From Euglena gracilis (Eukaryota > Euglenida > Euglenophyceae > Euglenales): a DNA stretch of 64,000 bases. The stretch lies in the NCBI GenBank assembly GCA_039621445.1, contig CP154954.1, positions 9,597,729-9,661,728 on the forward strand, read 5' to 3'. The notes beneath the pieces were generated by a model that saw only the letters and a program-made list of their open reading frames with translations, did no database searches and was not told the origin of the DNA. Every line of letters starts with the position of its first letter. Position 1 is the stretch's first letter. Positions 55,053-63,385 of the stretch are shown in pieces. Both the position numbers and the translations under genes were made by a program.

Positions 55053-57659
55053 TCACAAAATGTGTTGTTTAGCTGCAGACGCCACAGTCATCATTGGTGA
55101 CCGTTCAGATGCCCCCCCTATGGCATTGATACTCACCTGGCCCACCATTAATGATCCATCCCCTAAATCTGGGCCCCCTTCCAATCCCAGATTAAGATCC
55201 CAGATTTCAATTGGCTGAACCGGCTTCACTCCCTTAATTCCAACAAAACCAGAATTCGGCTTAAAAACTGGCTTGGGCTGTGTCACCGTAGATGCCTTGG
55301 GCTGAACCGTTTCAGTCAAAACTTGTTGCACCCTCCTTTCAATGGCCTTCAACCGTGCCTCAAAATTGTTGCACAGATTTTGGACAACCTCCCTATGGCT
55401 TTTTTCCTTCGAAAAATCTGTTTGAATTTTGCCCAAAATCGCACAAAACTGCTGTTTCATACAATTTTCCATGTCATTTCGCCACTTGTCAAAATGTTCT
55501 TCTTTTTGCACTTGTCTCATTTTTTCCTCCATCATTTGGGTCATCATGATTTCCATCATTTTTCTGACCTGAGCTGCCATTTCCCTCCGAACCTGAATTT
55601 GTATCGTTTCTTCTGTTTTCCCCATCATTTCAACAACTTTGTCCCAAGGCACCTCCTGGCTGCCCAGAAATTTCTCGATCCCAGCCAATCTGTCCCCCAG
55701 AGCTTTGCTCTCCTGATTCACTGTCTGAAATCGCTGCTGCATATCACTTACTAGTGTTCCAAAATTTGTCTTAGAGTCCTCCCCAACAGTTTTCAGCCCA
55801 GCAGCAATTTCAGTGAATCGTTGGTTTACCCCAGAGCACAGCTCACGGTTTGCATTCTGAAGCGCAGAAATCTCTTTTTGCAACTCCAATTTGTTTTCTC
55901 CCGCAGCCCGAGAACAAATCCCAACTTGGTCAAAAAGACCTGAAAATCTGGCTTCAATTTCCTTTTCCCTTTTCAAAATTTCGCTCAACTGCCCATCCAA
56001 AAAGCTCTTCACAGATTTCTCAAAAATCTGGGATTTTCCTTCAACCTGTCTTTCAACTTCGATTGACAAAAGTTGCTTGTGGCAGTTTGCAATATTTTCC
56101 ACAGCATTCCCCCCTTGCTGGCACTGTGAAATAAAATGGCTGACTGACTGCTGAATTTCCTCCTGAGTTTTCTGTTTTTGCTGTTCAAACTGGCTGCAAA
56201 TTTCAGCATTTCGCCGTTCCACATTTTCCTGAATTAAATGTAAAAGTTCAGCCTGTGCTCGAGAATTTTTTGCACCCAATTCTCGCTCAAAATTTTCCAG
56301 CCGGTTTTCCACAACAACCTGGGGGGGTATAATACTTTCCCAGTGAGTTAAACTTCGGTTCAGCTCAGCTAATTGGCAATCCACCCCCTGGGCCCAATTA
56401 TCCCATGCGTCCCAATCTGAAATGTCAGCCCCCCCCACCTGAACTCCTAAATCAGGTGGCTGGGGTTCCATTTCTTCATCCTCCTCCACCTGGGTTTTTG
56501 ATGTTGCCACATTAAACACCCCCGATGATGATGCACCACAACCCAGATTTACAGATTGCACCCCAGAAAATTTTGATTCAGAATACATTCTGGTCGATTC
56601 CGAAAAAAATGTCTGTCCATCGACAGTTATTTCGTTGTGGCTGGCTGTCCCCCTGTCTTCCAACAATAAAATTGGAGTTACCCCCTCAATCTGGGGTATT
56701 TCGGCTCCAAAATTTGGAAACTGATTTGGACCAAAAATCTGAAACCTGGGGGGTATCCAACCTGCAGCCACCAAAAGTTGTTCTGTTTCTTCAAACTGGC
56801 TGAGTCCTGACCCCCTGTCACTGTCAATTTCACTGTCGCTTTGATACTGGGGGGGTGAACCTGTCCATTGTACCAACTGATTTTCATCCCCCCCCTGTGA
56901 TTCCTGGGGACTGGCCGTTATCATGTTAATTCCAAACACATTTTCTGGGTTCCCACCTGAAAAGTCTGAGCTTGAAATTTCTGAACACGCATCAGAGCCA
57001 ATTTGTGATTGAGAATTCCTTATTTCCACAGATGCAGAAGAATTCAGGTTCACTGATTCCAAAAAAGCTTCACTGATTTCTACAGATGCAGAAGAATTCA
57101 GGTTCACTGATTCCAAAAATCCTTCACCAACAGAGTTGAAGCTGCCTCTGTTAATCATGTTTAGCCGAGGGCTGCAACTTCCAACATTTCCACAGATTCT
57201 GTTGGTATGACCAGCAGAACCTGTCTCTGTAATCATGTTTAAATCTTCAGCAAGATTACTGCTGGCTGTGCCATCAAAATTGTCCGTATTTTCTGGGCTG
57301 AAAATTTTTTTGTCAACTGGGTTGGCAAAAACTCCTCTGCGTACCATGTTTACCCCGGGCGCCCCCCCTGCGGGTGTCGGACCGAAAACCCCAGCCCCCT
57401 GGCCGGCTGATTCCTGCCCGTCACCCACCCCTGGGGCTGCCATTCCCTGGCCAGGGCCCAGTGTTTTTCCGGGTGGTGGAGGGCTCAGGCCACCCCCCGT
57501 TTCGCCCACTGGTATACCCCCCGACCAGAGGGGGGTGCGTAGGATCGAATTAGCTTTTTCGTGGAAATCTTGTACAAAATCAAAATTCCGCTCCAATGAA
57601 AATGTTTCTCCAAACTTTGATCCCCATGAGGCCATTTCACTCCTCCTTTCTTCCGGCAT
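55053..57659 (-). CDS. Large coiled-coil N-terminal Gag-like ORF
   Basis: 868 codons, opening inside the 5' LTR. The first 104 codons are LTR sequence; Met105 (ATGGTACGCAGAGG) straddles the LTR/PBS junction and is an alternative start. Residues 181-214 contain a tandem 17-residue duplication (FLESVNLNSSASVEI twice). Residues about 445-790 are heptad-rich, Gln/Glu-heavy, predicted coiled coil. No homologous domain recognised. Such a long N-terminal coiled coil is unusual for Ty3/gypsy Gag and may drive particle assembly. Confidence 0.8.
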   Translation of the reverse strand: MPEERRSEMASWGSKFGETFSLERNFDFVQDFHEKANSILRTPLWSGGIPVGETGGGLSPPPPGKTLGPGQGMAAPGVGDGQESAGQGAGVFGPTPAGGAPGVNMVRRGVFANPVDKKIFSPENTDNFDGTASSNLAEDLNMITETGSAGHTNRICGNVGSCSPRLNMINRGSFNSVGEGFLESVNLNSSASVEISEAFLESVNLNSSASVEIRNSQSQIGSDACSEISSSDFSGGNPENVFGINMITASPQESQGGDENQLVQWTGSPPQYQSDSEIDSDRGSGLSQFEETEQLLVAAGWIPPRFQIFGPNQFPNFGAEIPQIEGVTPILLLEDRGTASHNEITVDGQTFFSESTRMYSESKFSGVQSVNLGCGASSSGVFNVATSKTQVEEDEEMEPQPPDLGVQVGGADISDWDAWDNWAQGVDCQLAELNRSLTHWESIIPPQVVVENRLENFERELGAKNSRAQAELLHLIQENVERRNAEICSQFEQQKQKTQEEIQQSVSHFISQCQQGGNAVENIANCHKQLLSIEVERQVEGKSQIFEKSVKSFLDGQLSEILKREKEIEARFSGLFDQVGICSRAAGENKLELQKEISALQNANRELCSGVNQRFTEIAAGLKTVGEDSKTNFGTLVSDMQQRFQTVNQESKALGDRLAGIEKFLGSQEVPWDKVVEMMGKTEETIQIQVRREMAAQVRKMMEIMMTQMMEEKMRQVQKEEHFDKWRNDMENCMKQQFCAILGKIQTDFSKEKSHREVVQNLCNNFEARLKAIERRVQQVLTETVQPKASTVTQPKPVFKPNSGFVGIKGVKPVQPIEIWDLNLGLEGGPDLGDGSLMVGQVSINAIGGASERSPMMTVASAAKQHIL
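57332..57346 (-). other. Primer-binding site (tRNA-primed, iMet-like)
   Basis: Directly downstream of the 5' LTR the minus strand reads TGGTACGCAGAGGAG. TGG pairs with a tRNA CCA end, and TGGTA...CAGAG resembles the initiator-Met PBS (TGGTATCAGAG). The ATG of a Gag frame overlaps it. Confidence 0.8.
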
Positions 57660-58002
57660 GCAAAAGATTGAGAATGGGTAAGGGTGGTGTTTTGTTCACT
57701 GAAATGGTGGTCAAAAAGCAACATTGACACACCGTGAATGAGGAAAGGTGGGACCTGACCTTTGAACTTGAAATTCTCAAAAATGACAATTCTTCAATGA
57801 AATAATTCTTGAGGACTTCAATTCTCAATTGTATGCAACAAAGAAACCCACAAAAGTCTGCGGAAGCAAATTGTGCTGAATTGGAACCTCAAATTAGGCT
57901 TTTCCTATAGAACGCGCGTTCTGCGCGGAATGAAAAATTCCGTGTTTTCAAAAGCTTCCGCCCTGCCATTTTTGACTGTCGGACGCCCCCCGACAGTCGA
58001 CA
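57347..58002 (-). repeat. 5' LTR of the chromovirus
   Basis: 656 bp, TG at the 5' end and CA at the 3' end on the minus strand. Contains AACGCGCGTT and, at its 5' edge, the GACTGTCGG inverted repeat. It keeps an open frame (PEERRSEMASW...) that runs into Gag. No clear TATA box was recognised. Confidence 0.97.
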
Positions 58003-58006
58003 TAAC

Positions 58007-58135
58007 TTTTGCGCAAATGCGCGCATAAAAAATACTTGTGACACATCAAACAGCGGAAGGATCTGTGTGCACCTGAAGGTGTCAATCAGAACCGTTATTT
58101 TATTTTTGAAGCGCGCAAATGCGCAAATAAAACAG
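58007..58135. repeat. Inverted pair of the intronic GCGCAAATGCGC motif
   Basis: TTTTGCGCAAATGCGCGCAT at 58007 faces GCGCGCAAATGCGCAAATAA at 58112. The retroelement inserted at TAAC right beside the left copy. Another copy (GTGCGCAAGTGCGCGCAC) lies on the other side of the insertion at 45241-45258. Confidence 0.85.
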
Positions 58136-58197
58136 GAACACTTTTTAAAAAGGAAGAATTCAACTAAACAGGACCCTGAGCCGGTGTTTTGGGTGAC

Positions 58198-58546
58198 CTC
58201 GACGATGACGAGGCCCACTGCGGCCCCCAGCGCCTCCGCCGGTACCCCCTCTCCGCTGGCCTTGTAGACCAGGCACCGCACTCCTTTCTCCTCACCGGCC
58301 GGCCTGGCCGCCACCACCTCCTGGAGGGCCCCGCCCTCCTTGGACGTGATCTCCGACTCCACCGCCGGCAGCGCGAAGGAGGCCCGCAGCTCCTCGAACT
58401 GCGCCTCCACCCAGAAGGGGGCGGTCAGCACCGCCGCCAGGGCCTCGGCTCCACCGGGCTCCAGGTCCACGACCCGAGCCGCGCCACTTGCAGGGCGGCG
58501 ACGGGCACCGTCCGCTTGAAGCGGCTCCTCTCCGTCGCGTTGTGCA
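58198..58546 (-). CDS. Host gene exon upstream of the retroelement
   Basis: Acceptor CCATCACAG, donor GTCACC (from 58197). It joins the exon ending at 58681 in phase 1 across a 134-nt GT-AG intron. It encodes VHNATERSRFKRTVPVAALQ, then (after a one-base break near 58484) a Val/Ala/Glu-rich segment ending AVGLVIVE. It joins in phase 0 to the exon at 45182. Function unknown. Confidence 0.75.
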
Positions 58547-58680
58547 CTGTGATGGGGGCAGTGAGTGAGGGAGACTACAGTTACACTACCGCACAGCATG
58601 CAATCCACCGTGCGCGCGTGCTGGTCTGCTGTCATATCCAACACCACAGTTGCACCCCAGACCCCAGAGCACTGGCACAC

Positions 58681-58980
58681 CGATCTGGCCGTGGATGTTG
58701 GGGTTGTCGCTCCTCCGCGTGAAGGCCACCCACATCTCGTGGGTGGCCTCCGTCACCGCCTGCTCCAGCTGGGCCAGCCCGATCTCCGGGCTCTGCAGCG
58801 CCGCCGCCACCTGGGCCCGCGCCTCGGGGGTCAGCAGGCGCCGGAGGGACCGCATGTGGAAGGACAGCAGCGTGCGGCCCCTCGCCGCCAGCGCCGACTC
58901 CACGCTGAGGAGGCCCGCCACCGCCTCGGGGGTCTCCTCCACCAGCCGCTGCAGCGGCCCCCACATCTTGATGACCTCGC
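58681..58980 (-). CDS. Host gene exon, helical Ala/Leu/Glu-rich
   Basis: Upstream border near CTCAAGG (58980 or 58981), donor GTGTGC (from 58680), leaving phase 1. Residues include MWGPLQRLVEETPEAVAGLL and RSLRRLLTPEARAQVAAAL, amphipathic helices like a helical-repeat or scaffold protein. No named family. Confidence 0.75.
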
Positions 58981-59110
58981 CTTGAGGCAATGACATAAGA
59001 CACACACACCTCATCCATGCATCGCAGGAGGAAGGATAGTAGAAGGGAGAAAGGGGGTGGGAGGGGGGGGAGGGGGGGGGGGTGGGGGGGGGCGGTGGGG
59101 GAGGTTGGGG

Positions 59111-59129
59111 GTTTTTTTTTTTTTTGTTT

Positions 59130-59186
<57 letters not shown>

Positions 59187-59218
59187 TTTTTTTTTTTTTT
59201 TTTTTTTTTTTTCTTTTT
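59111..59218. repeat. Poly-T tract within a host intron
   Basis: About 100 nt of T with rare G or C, preceded by a G-rich stretch and followed directly by GATGCGCGCAATTGTGCAAA, the intronic motif. On the host sense strand it is poly-A just downstream of the motif, like a retroposed tail. Confidence 0.9.
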
Positions 59219-59293
59219 TTGATGCGCGCAATTGTGCAAATAAAACAGTACACTGTCATTCAATGCACAGGCAGACTGGCAGTGGGCTCACAC

Positions 59294-59512
59294 CTGGGGG
59301 ACCGACCGGTCCCAGCCGGCCTGCCGGTAGGCCGCCGCCAGCCGCACCGTCGGCACCGTGGAGATGTCCTTCCCCTTCACCAGGAGGTTGGCGAACTGGG
59401 GGATGGACAGCTCCTTCACCGCCGACTGGATGGCCTGCGCGTCTCCGCCGGCGGCCCGCCGCAGGTGCACCGGGGTCATGGGGTGGAGGATGGTGGCGAG
59501 GACGTACTTGCC
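59294..59512 (-). CDS. Host gene exon (73 codons)
   Basis: 219 nt, phase 0, with acceptor TGTTGCCAG and donor GTGTGAG (from 59293). It encodes YVLATILHPMTPVHLRRAAG and PTVRLAAAYRQAGWDRSVPQ. The open frame and splice signals are clean. Function unknown. Confidence 0.75.
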
Positions 59513-59554
59513 CTGGCAACAGCCCTGCACTTGAACCTTTGTATTTCAGACACA

Positions 59555-59646
59555 GGAGGGGCTGCACGAGAGGGGCTGCACGAGAGGGGCTGCACGAGAG
59601 GGGCTGCACGAGTGGGGCTGCACGAGAGGGGCTGCACGAGAGGGGC
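59555..59646. repeat. 14-bp minisatellite in a host intron
   Basis: Six to seven units of GAGGGGCTGCACGA with one T variant. It lies in the intron between exons 59954-59885 and 59512-59294. A GGGGTTCAACTTCTGGGA text occurs on either side of it (59691 and 59866). Confidence 0.9.
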
Positions 59647-59884
59647 AAAATAGAAAACACACAAACAAATGCAGGGCTGAACCCTTCGGGGGGTTCAACT
59701 TCTGGGATACAGCGCTGGAATTACACCAGAGTTACTCACCCGGCCAGGGGGAGCAACAAAAGAGGACTGGTGTAAGGGGTCCCTGGCCACTCACCACGCA
59801 GCAAACTGGGCCAGAAGCGAAGTTAGCGCCGGCCATAAACAGACAAGAAGCCTTAGTGCAACTAAGGGGTTCAACTTCTGGGAC

Positions 59885-59954
59885 CTGAAGCCCTCCGCCC
59901 AGCGCTTCAGCGCCGAGGTGATGTGCTGCCCCGACATCAGCACGTAGTGGTCCT
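59885..59954 (-). CDS. Small host gene exon
   Basis: Acceptor TCCCCACAG and donor GTCCCA. It encodes DHYVLMSGQHITSALKRWAE. It chains imperfectly with its neighbours (phase uncertain), so a frame error or a missed micro-exon is possible. Confidence 0.6.
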
Positions 59955-59974
59955 CTGTGGGGACAATGAAGGGA

Positions 59975-60118
59975 TGTGCGCGCAATTGCGCAAATAAAAC
60001 AAACGACATGTGTATGTGCGCGCAAATGCGCAAATAAACACATTGTGCATGTACGTGCGCGCAAATGCGCAAGTAAAAAGGTACTGTGTGCTTGTGCGCG
60101 CAAATGCGCAAATCAAAT
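59975..60118. repeat. Four tandem copies of the GCGCAAATGCGC intronic motif
   Basis: GTGCGCGCAATTGCGCAAAT, then three GTGCGCGCAAATGCGCAA copies, spaced 38-40 bp, all in the same orientation within the intron between exons 60390-60255 and 59954-59885. Confidence 0.95.
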
Positions 60119-60254
60119 CTGACTTCCAATGCATTGCACGCGCTCCAATGCTGAACCCTGCACACCAATAGAGTTTCCAGAGACAAACTCATTCCAGACA
60201 AACCACCACACCTGCAAACACCCACATATGACACAGTCACACTGAGAGACACAC

Positions 60255-60390
60255 CTTCTTCTCGTCTTCTTCCACACGGTGACCCGCACCATCTCCAGCG
60301 GGGGGTTCAGCTGCAGCTGCCGCAGCTTCCGCTCCACCTCCGTGTTGTCCAGGGGCTGCGTCTGCCCCTCGGACTGTTTGTAGTGGCTCT
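60255..60390 (-). CDS. Host gene exon following the TIR-element intron
   Basis: Acceptor ACCGCCTAG, donor GTGTGT (from 60254). The frame SHYKQSEGQTQPLDNTEVER and then LNPPLEMVRVTVWKK joins in phase 0 to the exon at 61918-61637 if the donor CCA|GTGCCA is used. Function unknown. Confidence 0.7.
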
Positions 60391-61636
60391 AGGCGGTAGA
60401 CTGGGGGGGGGGCGGTCCTGGGTGGTCGGCCGACTAGTCGGCCGACTAGGCCTGGTCGGCAGCTAGTCGGCGAGACGGGGGGGGGGGGGAGTGGGTGGTT
60501 GGCGGATTAGTCAGCCGACCACCCACTCTAATGTAGTTACGGGCCAGTCTCGCCGACTTTTTATGAAGAAAATTGTATGCAAACTAGTCGGTGGCTAGTC
60601 GGTGGTCATAAAAATGGTCTGTGGCGGGTCCAAACCACCCGGAAATGGTCCGGATGGGTCCAAATAAGTGCCTTACACCAACAGGAACACCCTCAGATGG
60701 AAATCTTTGGTCGGTGGGGGGTCGGTGGGCCCTTGATGGGGTCCGGAGGGGTAAAAAACCAATGACGAAACAGGGATTACATGAAAATCCTTTAGAAATG
60801 CAAGCATTCTGCATCACGACAGGCTGAAAACTCCCCCCTCCACCCCCATCCGAGCCTCAGATAACAAAATCCCTTCTGTGTTGGCATCATACTCGGGGGC
60901 TAAGTCGTTTTGTGGCTCACTTTGGCATAGGCGGGGGGGCTCCGCCCCCCCCCGCACCCCCCCCTCAAATAACAAAATCCCTTCTATGTTGGCAACGTAC
61001 TCCGGGGTTAAGTCGTTTTTGTGGCTCACTTTGGCATAGGCGGGGGGGGGGGCTCCGCCCCCCCCCCCCCGCACCTCAAATAACAAAATCCCTTCTTTCC
61101 TGGTATCATTCCCCGGGGTTAGGTCGTTTTTGTGGTTCACTTTGGCATAGGGGGGGGGTGCTACCCCCCCCCCCCCCCCCGCACCCCCCCCTCAAATAAC
61201 AAAATCCCTTCTATGTTGGCAATATACTTGGAGGGCTAAGTCCTTTTTGTTCAAAATTTGACTTATATTGACTTATATACAACGGGGAGAGGTGTTCTTT
61301 GCCAAAAGTGGCCCAAAATGGACATTTTGCCCCCAGTTTTTTGCATATTCACCCCCGATTGGGGGGTTCTGGAGCCATTTGGGTGGGTTTTGACTGGCGT
61401 TGAGGTGATTTGGACAAAAAAATTTCTCAGGGGGGGGCTTAAAAGTCGGCGAGACTGGCCCGTAACTACATTAGAGTGGGTGGTCGGCCGACTAGTCGGC
61501 CGACCACCCCCTACCCCCCCCCCCCCCGTCTCGCCGACTAGCTGCCGACCAGGCCTAGTCGGCCGACCAGTTGGGTGGTCGGCCGACTAGTCGGCCGACC
61601 ACCCAGGACCCCCCCCCGCAGTCTACCGTCTGGCAC
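60391..61636 (-). mobile_element. Intron made of a non-autonomous TIR element, copy 2
   Basis: The intron begins GTGCCAGACGGTAGACTG and ends CAGTCTACCGCCTAG on the host sense strand. The terminal inverted repeats extend about 180 bp (GGTCCTGGGTGGTCGGCC, CGGCCGACTAGTCGGCCGAC, AATGTAGTTACGGGCCAG). The interior matches the copy at 17333-18192 and adds a nested tandem repeat of about 112 bp (60855-61240; unit with AATAACAAAATCCCTTCT). No transposase ORF. The splice sites lie 6-12 nt outside the TIR tips. Confidence 0.85.
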
Positions 61637-61918
61637 TGGTTGTAGGTCCACGTGCAGCACGTCCAGCGGCAGTTTCGTCCCCGTCGACAGCACCCACTGC
61701 TTCACCTCCTCCTTGTACACCTCTGCGATGGGGAGGTTCCGGGCGGTACTGCGGGGCCGGATCCGCCCCGGCTTGGCGGCGGGCTTCGGCTCCTGCGCTG
61801 CAGCGGCCTCGGCCGGGGCGGGCTCCGCTCCAGCCTCCGCCGCCTCGGTCCCGGGCTCCGCCTGCCCGGGGACGGCAATCCGCCCAAATTGTGACAAAAA
61901 ATCATCCGACTTGGGCAT
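61637..61918 (-). CDS. Host gene exon preceding the TIR-element intron
   Basis: An ATG at 61918 opens MPKSDDFLSQFGRIAVPG, then an Ala/Glu/Pro-rich linker (AAEAGAEPAPAEAAAAQEPK), then a structured KEEVKQWVLSTGTKLPLDVL. The exon could start further upstream at an unrecognised acceptor; a Met start here would imply that the DNA at 62-64 kb belongs to another gene. Confidence 0.65.
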
Positions 61919-62284
61919 TTTCAGGCAAAAAATGGAAAAAGTGTGAAACGTTATCACGGAACGTACAAAATTCTGGTCCGTAACAAGGGGGGGGGTATGG
62001 ATATGCTACGTTTTTGTAATCTTTCATGGCGTATCTGTGTCAAAAACTGCCCAACACAAACCGGGGGTGACACGTCACGCATTCGGGTCGCGAAACAGTT
62101 AACGCACTGGCGGTTTACCGTTGGACATCCGTAGGCCTGGAAGGTGTCTGGAGGGGAGTTTTCAACTTTTTTCTTTTTGCGAACATGCACCTGGTTCTGG
62201 CGCATGGAATGATCCATAAAATAAAGTGTGGTATGGCTTGTATCAAAAGTTACTAAACCGTCGCCTCATTAGTGAATCCGCTCA

Positions 62285-62505
62285 GTCGGACCCCTCGAAG
62301 GGGTACACACGAGTCGCCCTCGGCTCCATCGTGTCCCGACTGCTGGTGGCCGCCCCGCGCCCTGCAGGGTCCACCGGTACCCGCCCGCCCGCCCGCGGAG
62401 GTGACTCGTCGCCCGCCAGCGATTCGAATTGCGACCGTCGAGTCGGTCGCTCCGGCAGGGACCCCTATGACGAGGACTCGGCAGCCACGGACAACGGCAG
62501 ATTTG
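62285..62505 (+). CDS. GC-rich coding-like segment, strand uncertain
   Basis: The plus frame is open, with Ser/Asp/Gly-rich residues (GYTRVALGSIVSRLLVAA, then DPYDEDSAATDNG). Minus frames are also partly open. It sits between minus-strand exons, so it may be a plus-strand gene fragment or a mis-called region. No domain. Confidence 0.3.
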
Positions 62506-62539
62506 CGGTGCACCACAACATTAATTTTTTAAAATACAC

Positions 62540-62975
62540 TTTTGATGCGCGCAATTGCGCCCACAAAACGCAATCTGTGGCTTCTGGGAGGGGGGTGTGA
62601 CCCCCCCGTCCTCAAAAATGTTCGTACTCTCAATCCTACGGAGCTACAAACATTCGGTACCTTCCCACCTGCTTTCAGAACACAGAGACTTCCCGAAACA
62701 AATATGGAGCACGTACAGGTGTGCAAACGCCTGGACTAATGGGCCACTATTTTCAGAGGGGACTGAAGGAACTCTTTGTCAGACACAGTACACGTAAAAG
62801 GCCTATTGCGCATGTCACTTAGGATCAATGTGAAGCAGTTCACACTTTTGATGCGCGCAATTACGCAAATAAAAAGTGTAAACTGTTTCGTAAGATACAA
62901 CCGTATTGACAGCATCACCACACACGTGCACACTTTTTTTTACGTTTGATGCGCGCAAATGCGCAAATGCTAAGT
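62540..62975. repeat. Three copies of the GCGCAATTGCGC intronic motif
   Basis: At 62544, 62848 and 62948, all in the GATGCGCGCAA orientation. The middle copy is the core of a longer inverted repeat (CAGTTCACACTTTT facing AAAAGTGTAAACTG). Confidence 0.9.
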
Positions 62976-63056
62976 AACACTTCCGTATTCCTGAGGAAAG
63001 AATGTTAGCAGGACAACGGTGATAGTGAATAGAGCCCCCCAAATTGCCTGACCAAC

Positions 63057-63365
63057 CGCGAGTCTGGCTGCTGCCTCCCCAGGAGCCCTCTCCTGGCGTG
63101 GACGGCGGCGACCCAGCATACTGTCCCAGTGGACCTGGCACAGGTCCAACTCCGCCTGCGACCGGCGACTGCTGCCAGCCTGCGCGTCGTAGCACAGCCG
63201 GTCCAGCTCCGTCGCGGCGTCGGCAGAGGGCACGTGGTCCTTCAGGAGCGTCCGCAGCGCGTACTGCAGCACGTCCTTCAGGGCCGTCTCGCCCTTCGGT
63301 ACAGCGTCGGGCTCCAGCAGGGATGGCGGACCCACCCAGCCGTCCGGCCACCGCAGGACCACCGA
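63057..63365 (-). CDS. Exon segment, Arg/Asp-rich helical
   Basis: Frame VVLRWPDGWVGPPSLLEPDA then TALKDVLQYALRTLLKDHVP, ending before GTTGGT near 63056. Joined upstream either through a one-base G-run error or by removing a 20-nt GT...AG segment (63385-63366). Function unknown. Confidence 0.6.
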
Positions 63366-63385
63366 CTGGTCCCCGGACTCCTCAC

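Larger units (their letters stand above)
45265..58002 (-). mobile_element. Ty3/gypsy chromovirus carrying DNA methyltransferase domains
   Basis: Two LTRs (45265-45922 and 57347-58002) flank an internal region with, in minus-strand order, PBS, coiled-coil Gag-like ORF, capsid-like ORF, C5 methyltransferase, adenine-methyltransferase-like domain, aspartic protease, RT, RNase H, HHCC integrase, DDE core, chromodomain and PPT. TAAC is duplicated at 45261-45264 and 58003-58006. The domain order after the protease is that of Ty3/gypsy, and the chromodomain places it with chromoviruses. About 99% LTR identity implies recent insertion. It lies in a host intron, same strand as the gene. Coding frames are interrupted by one-base shifts, two in-frame stops and a 0.53-kb insertion in RT. 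Confidence 0.95.

Noticed and set aside
59017-59775. Poly-Phe and poly-Lys ORFs over the poly-T tract
   Set aside because: Low-complexity intronic DNA; the true exons lie on either side on the minus strand.
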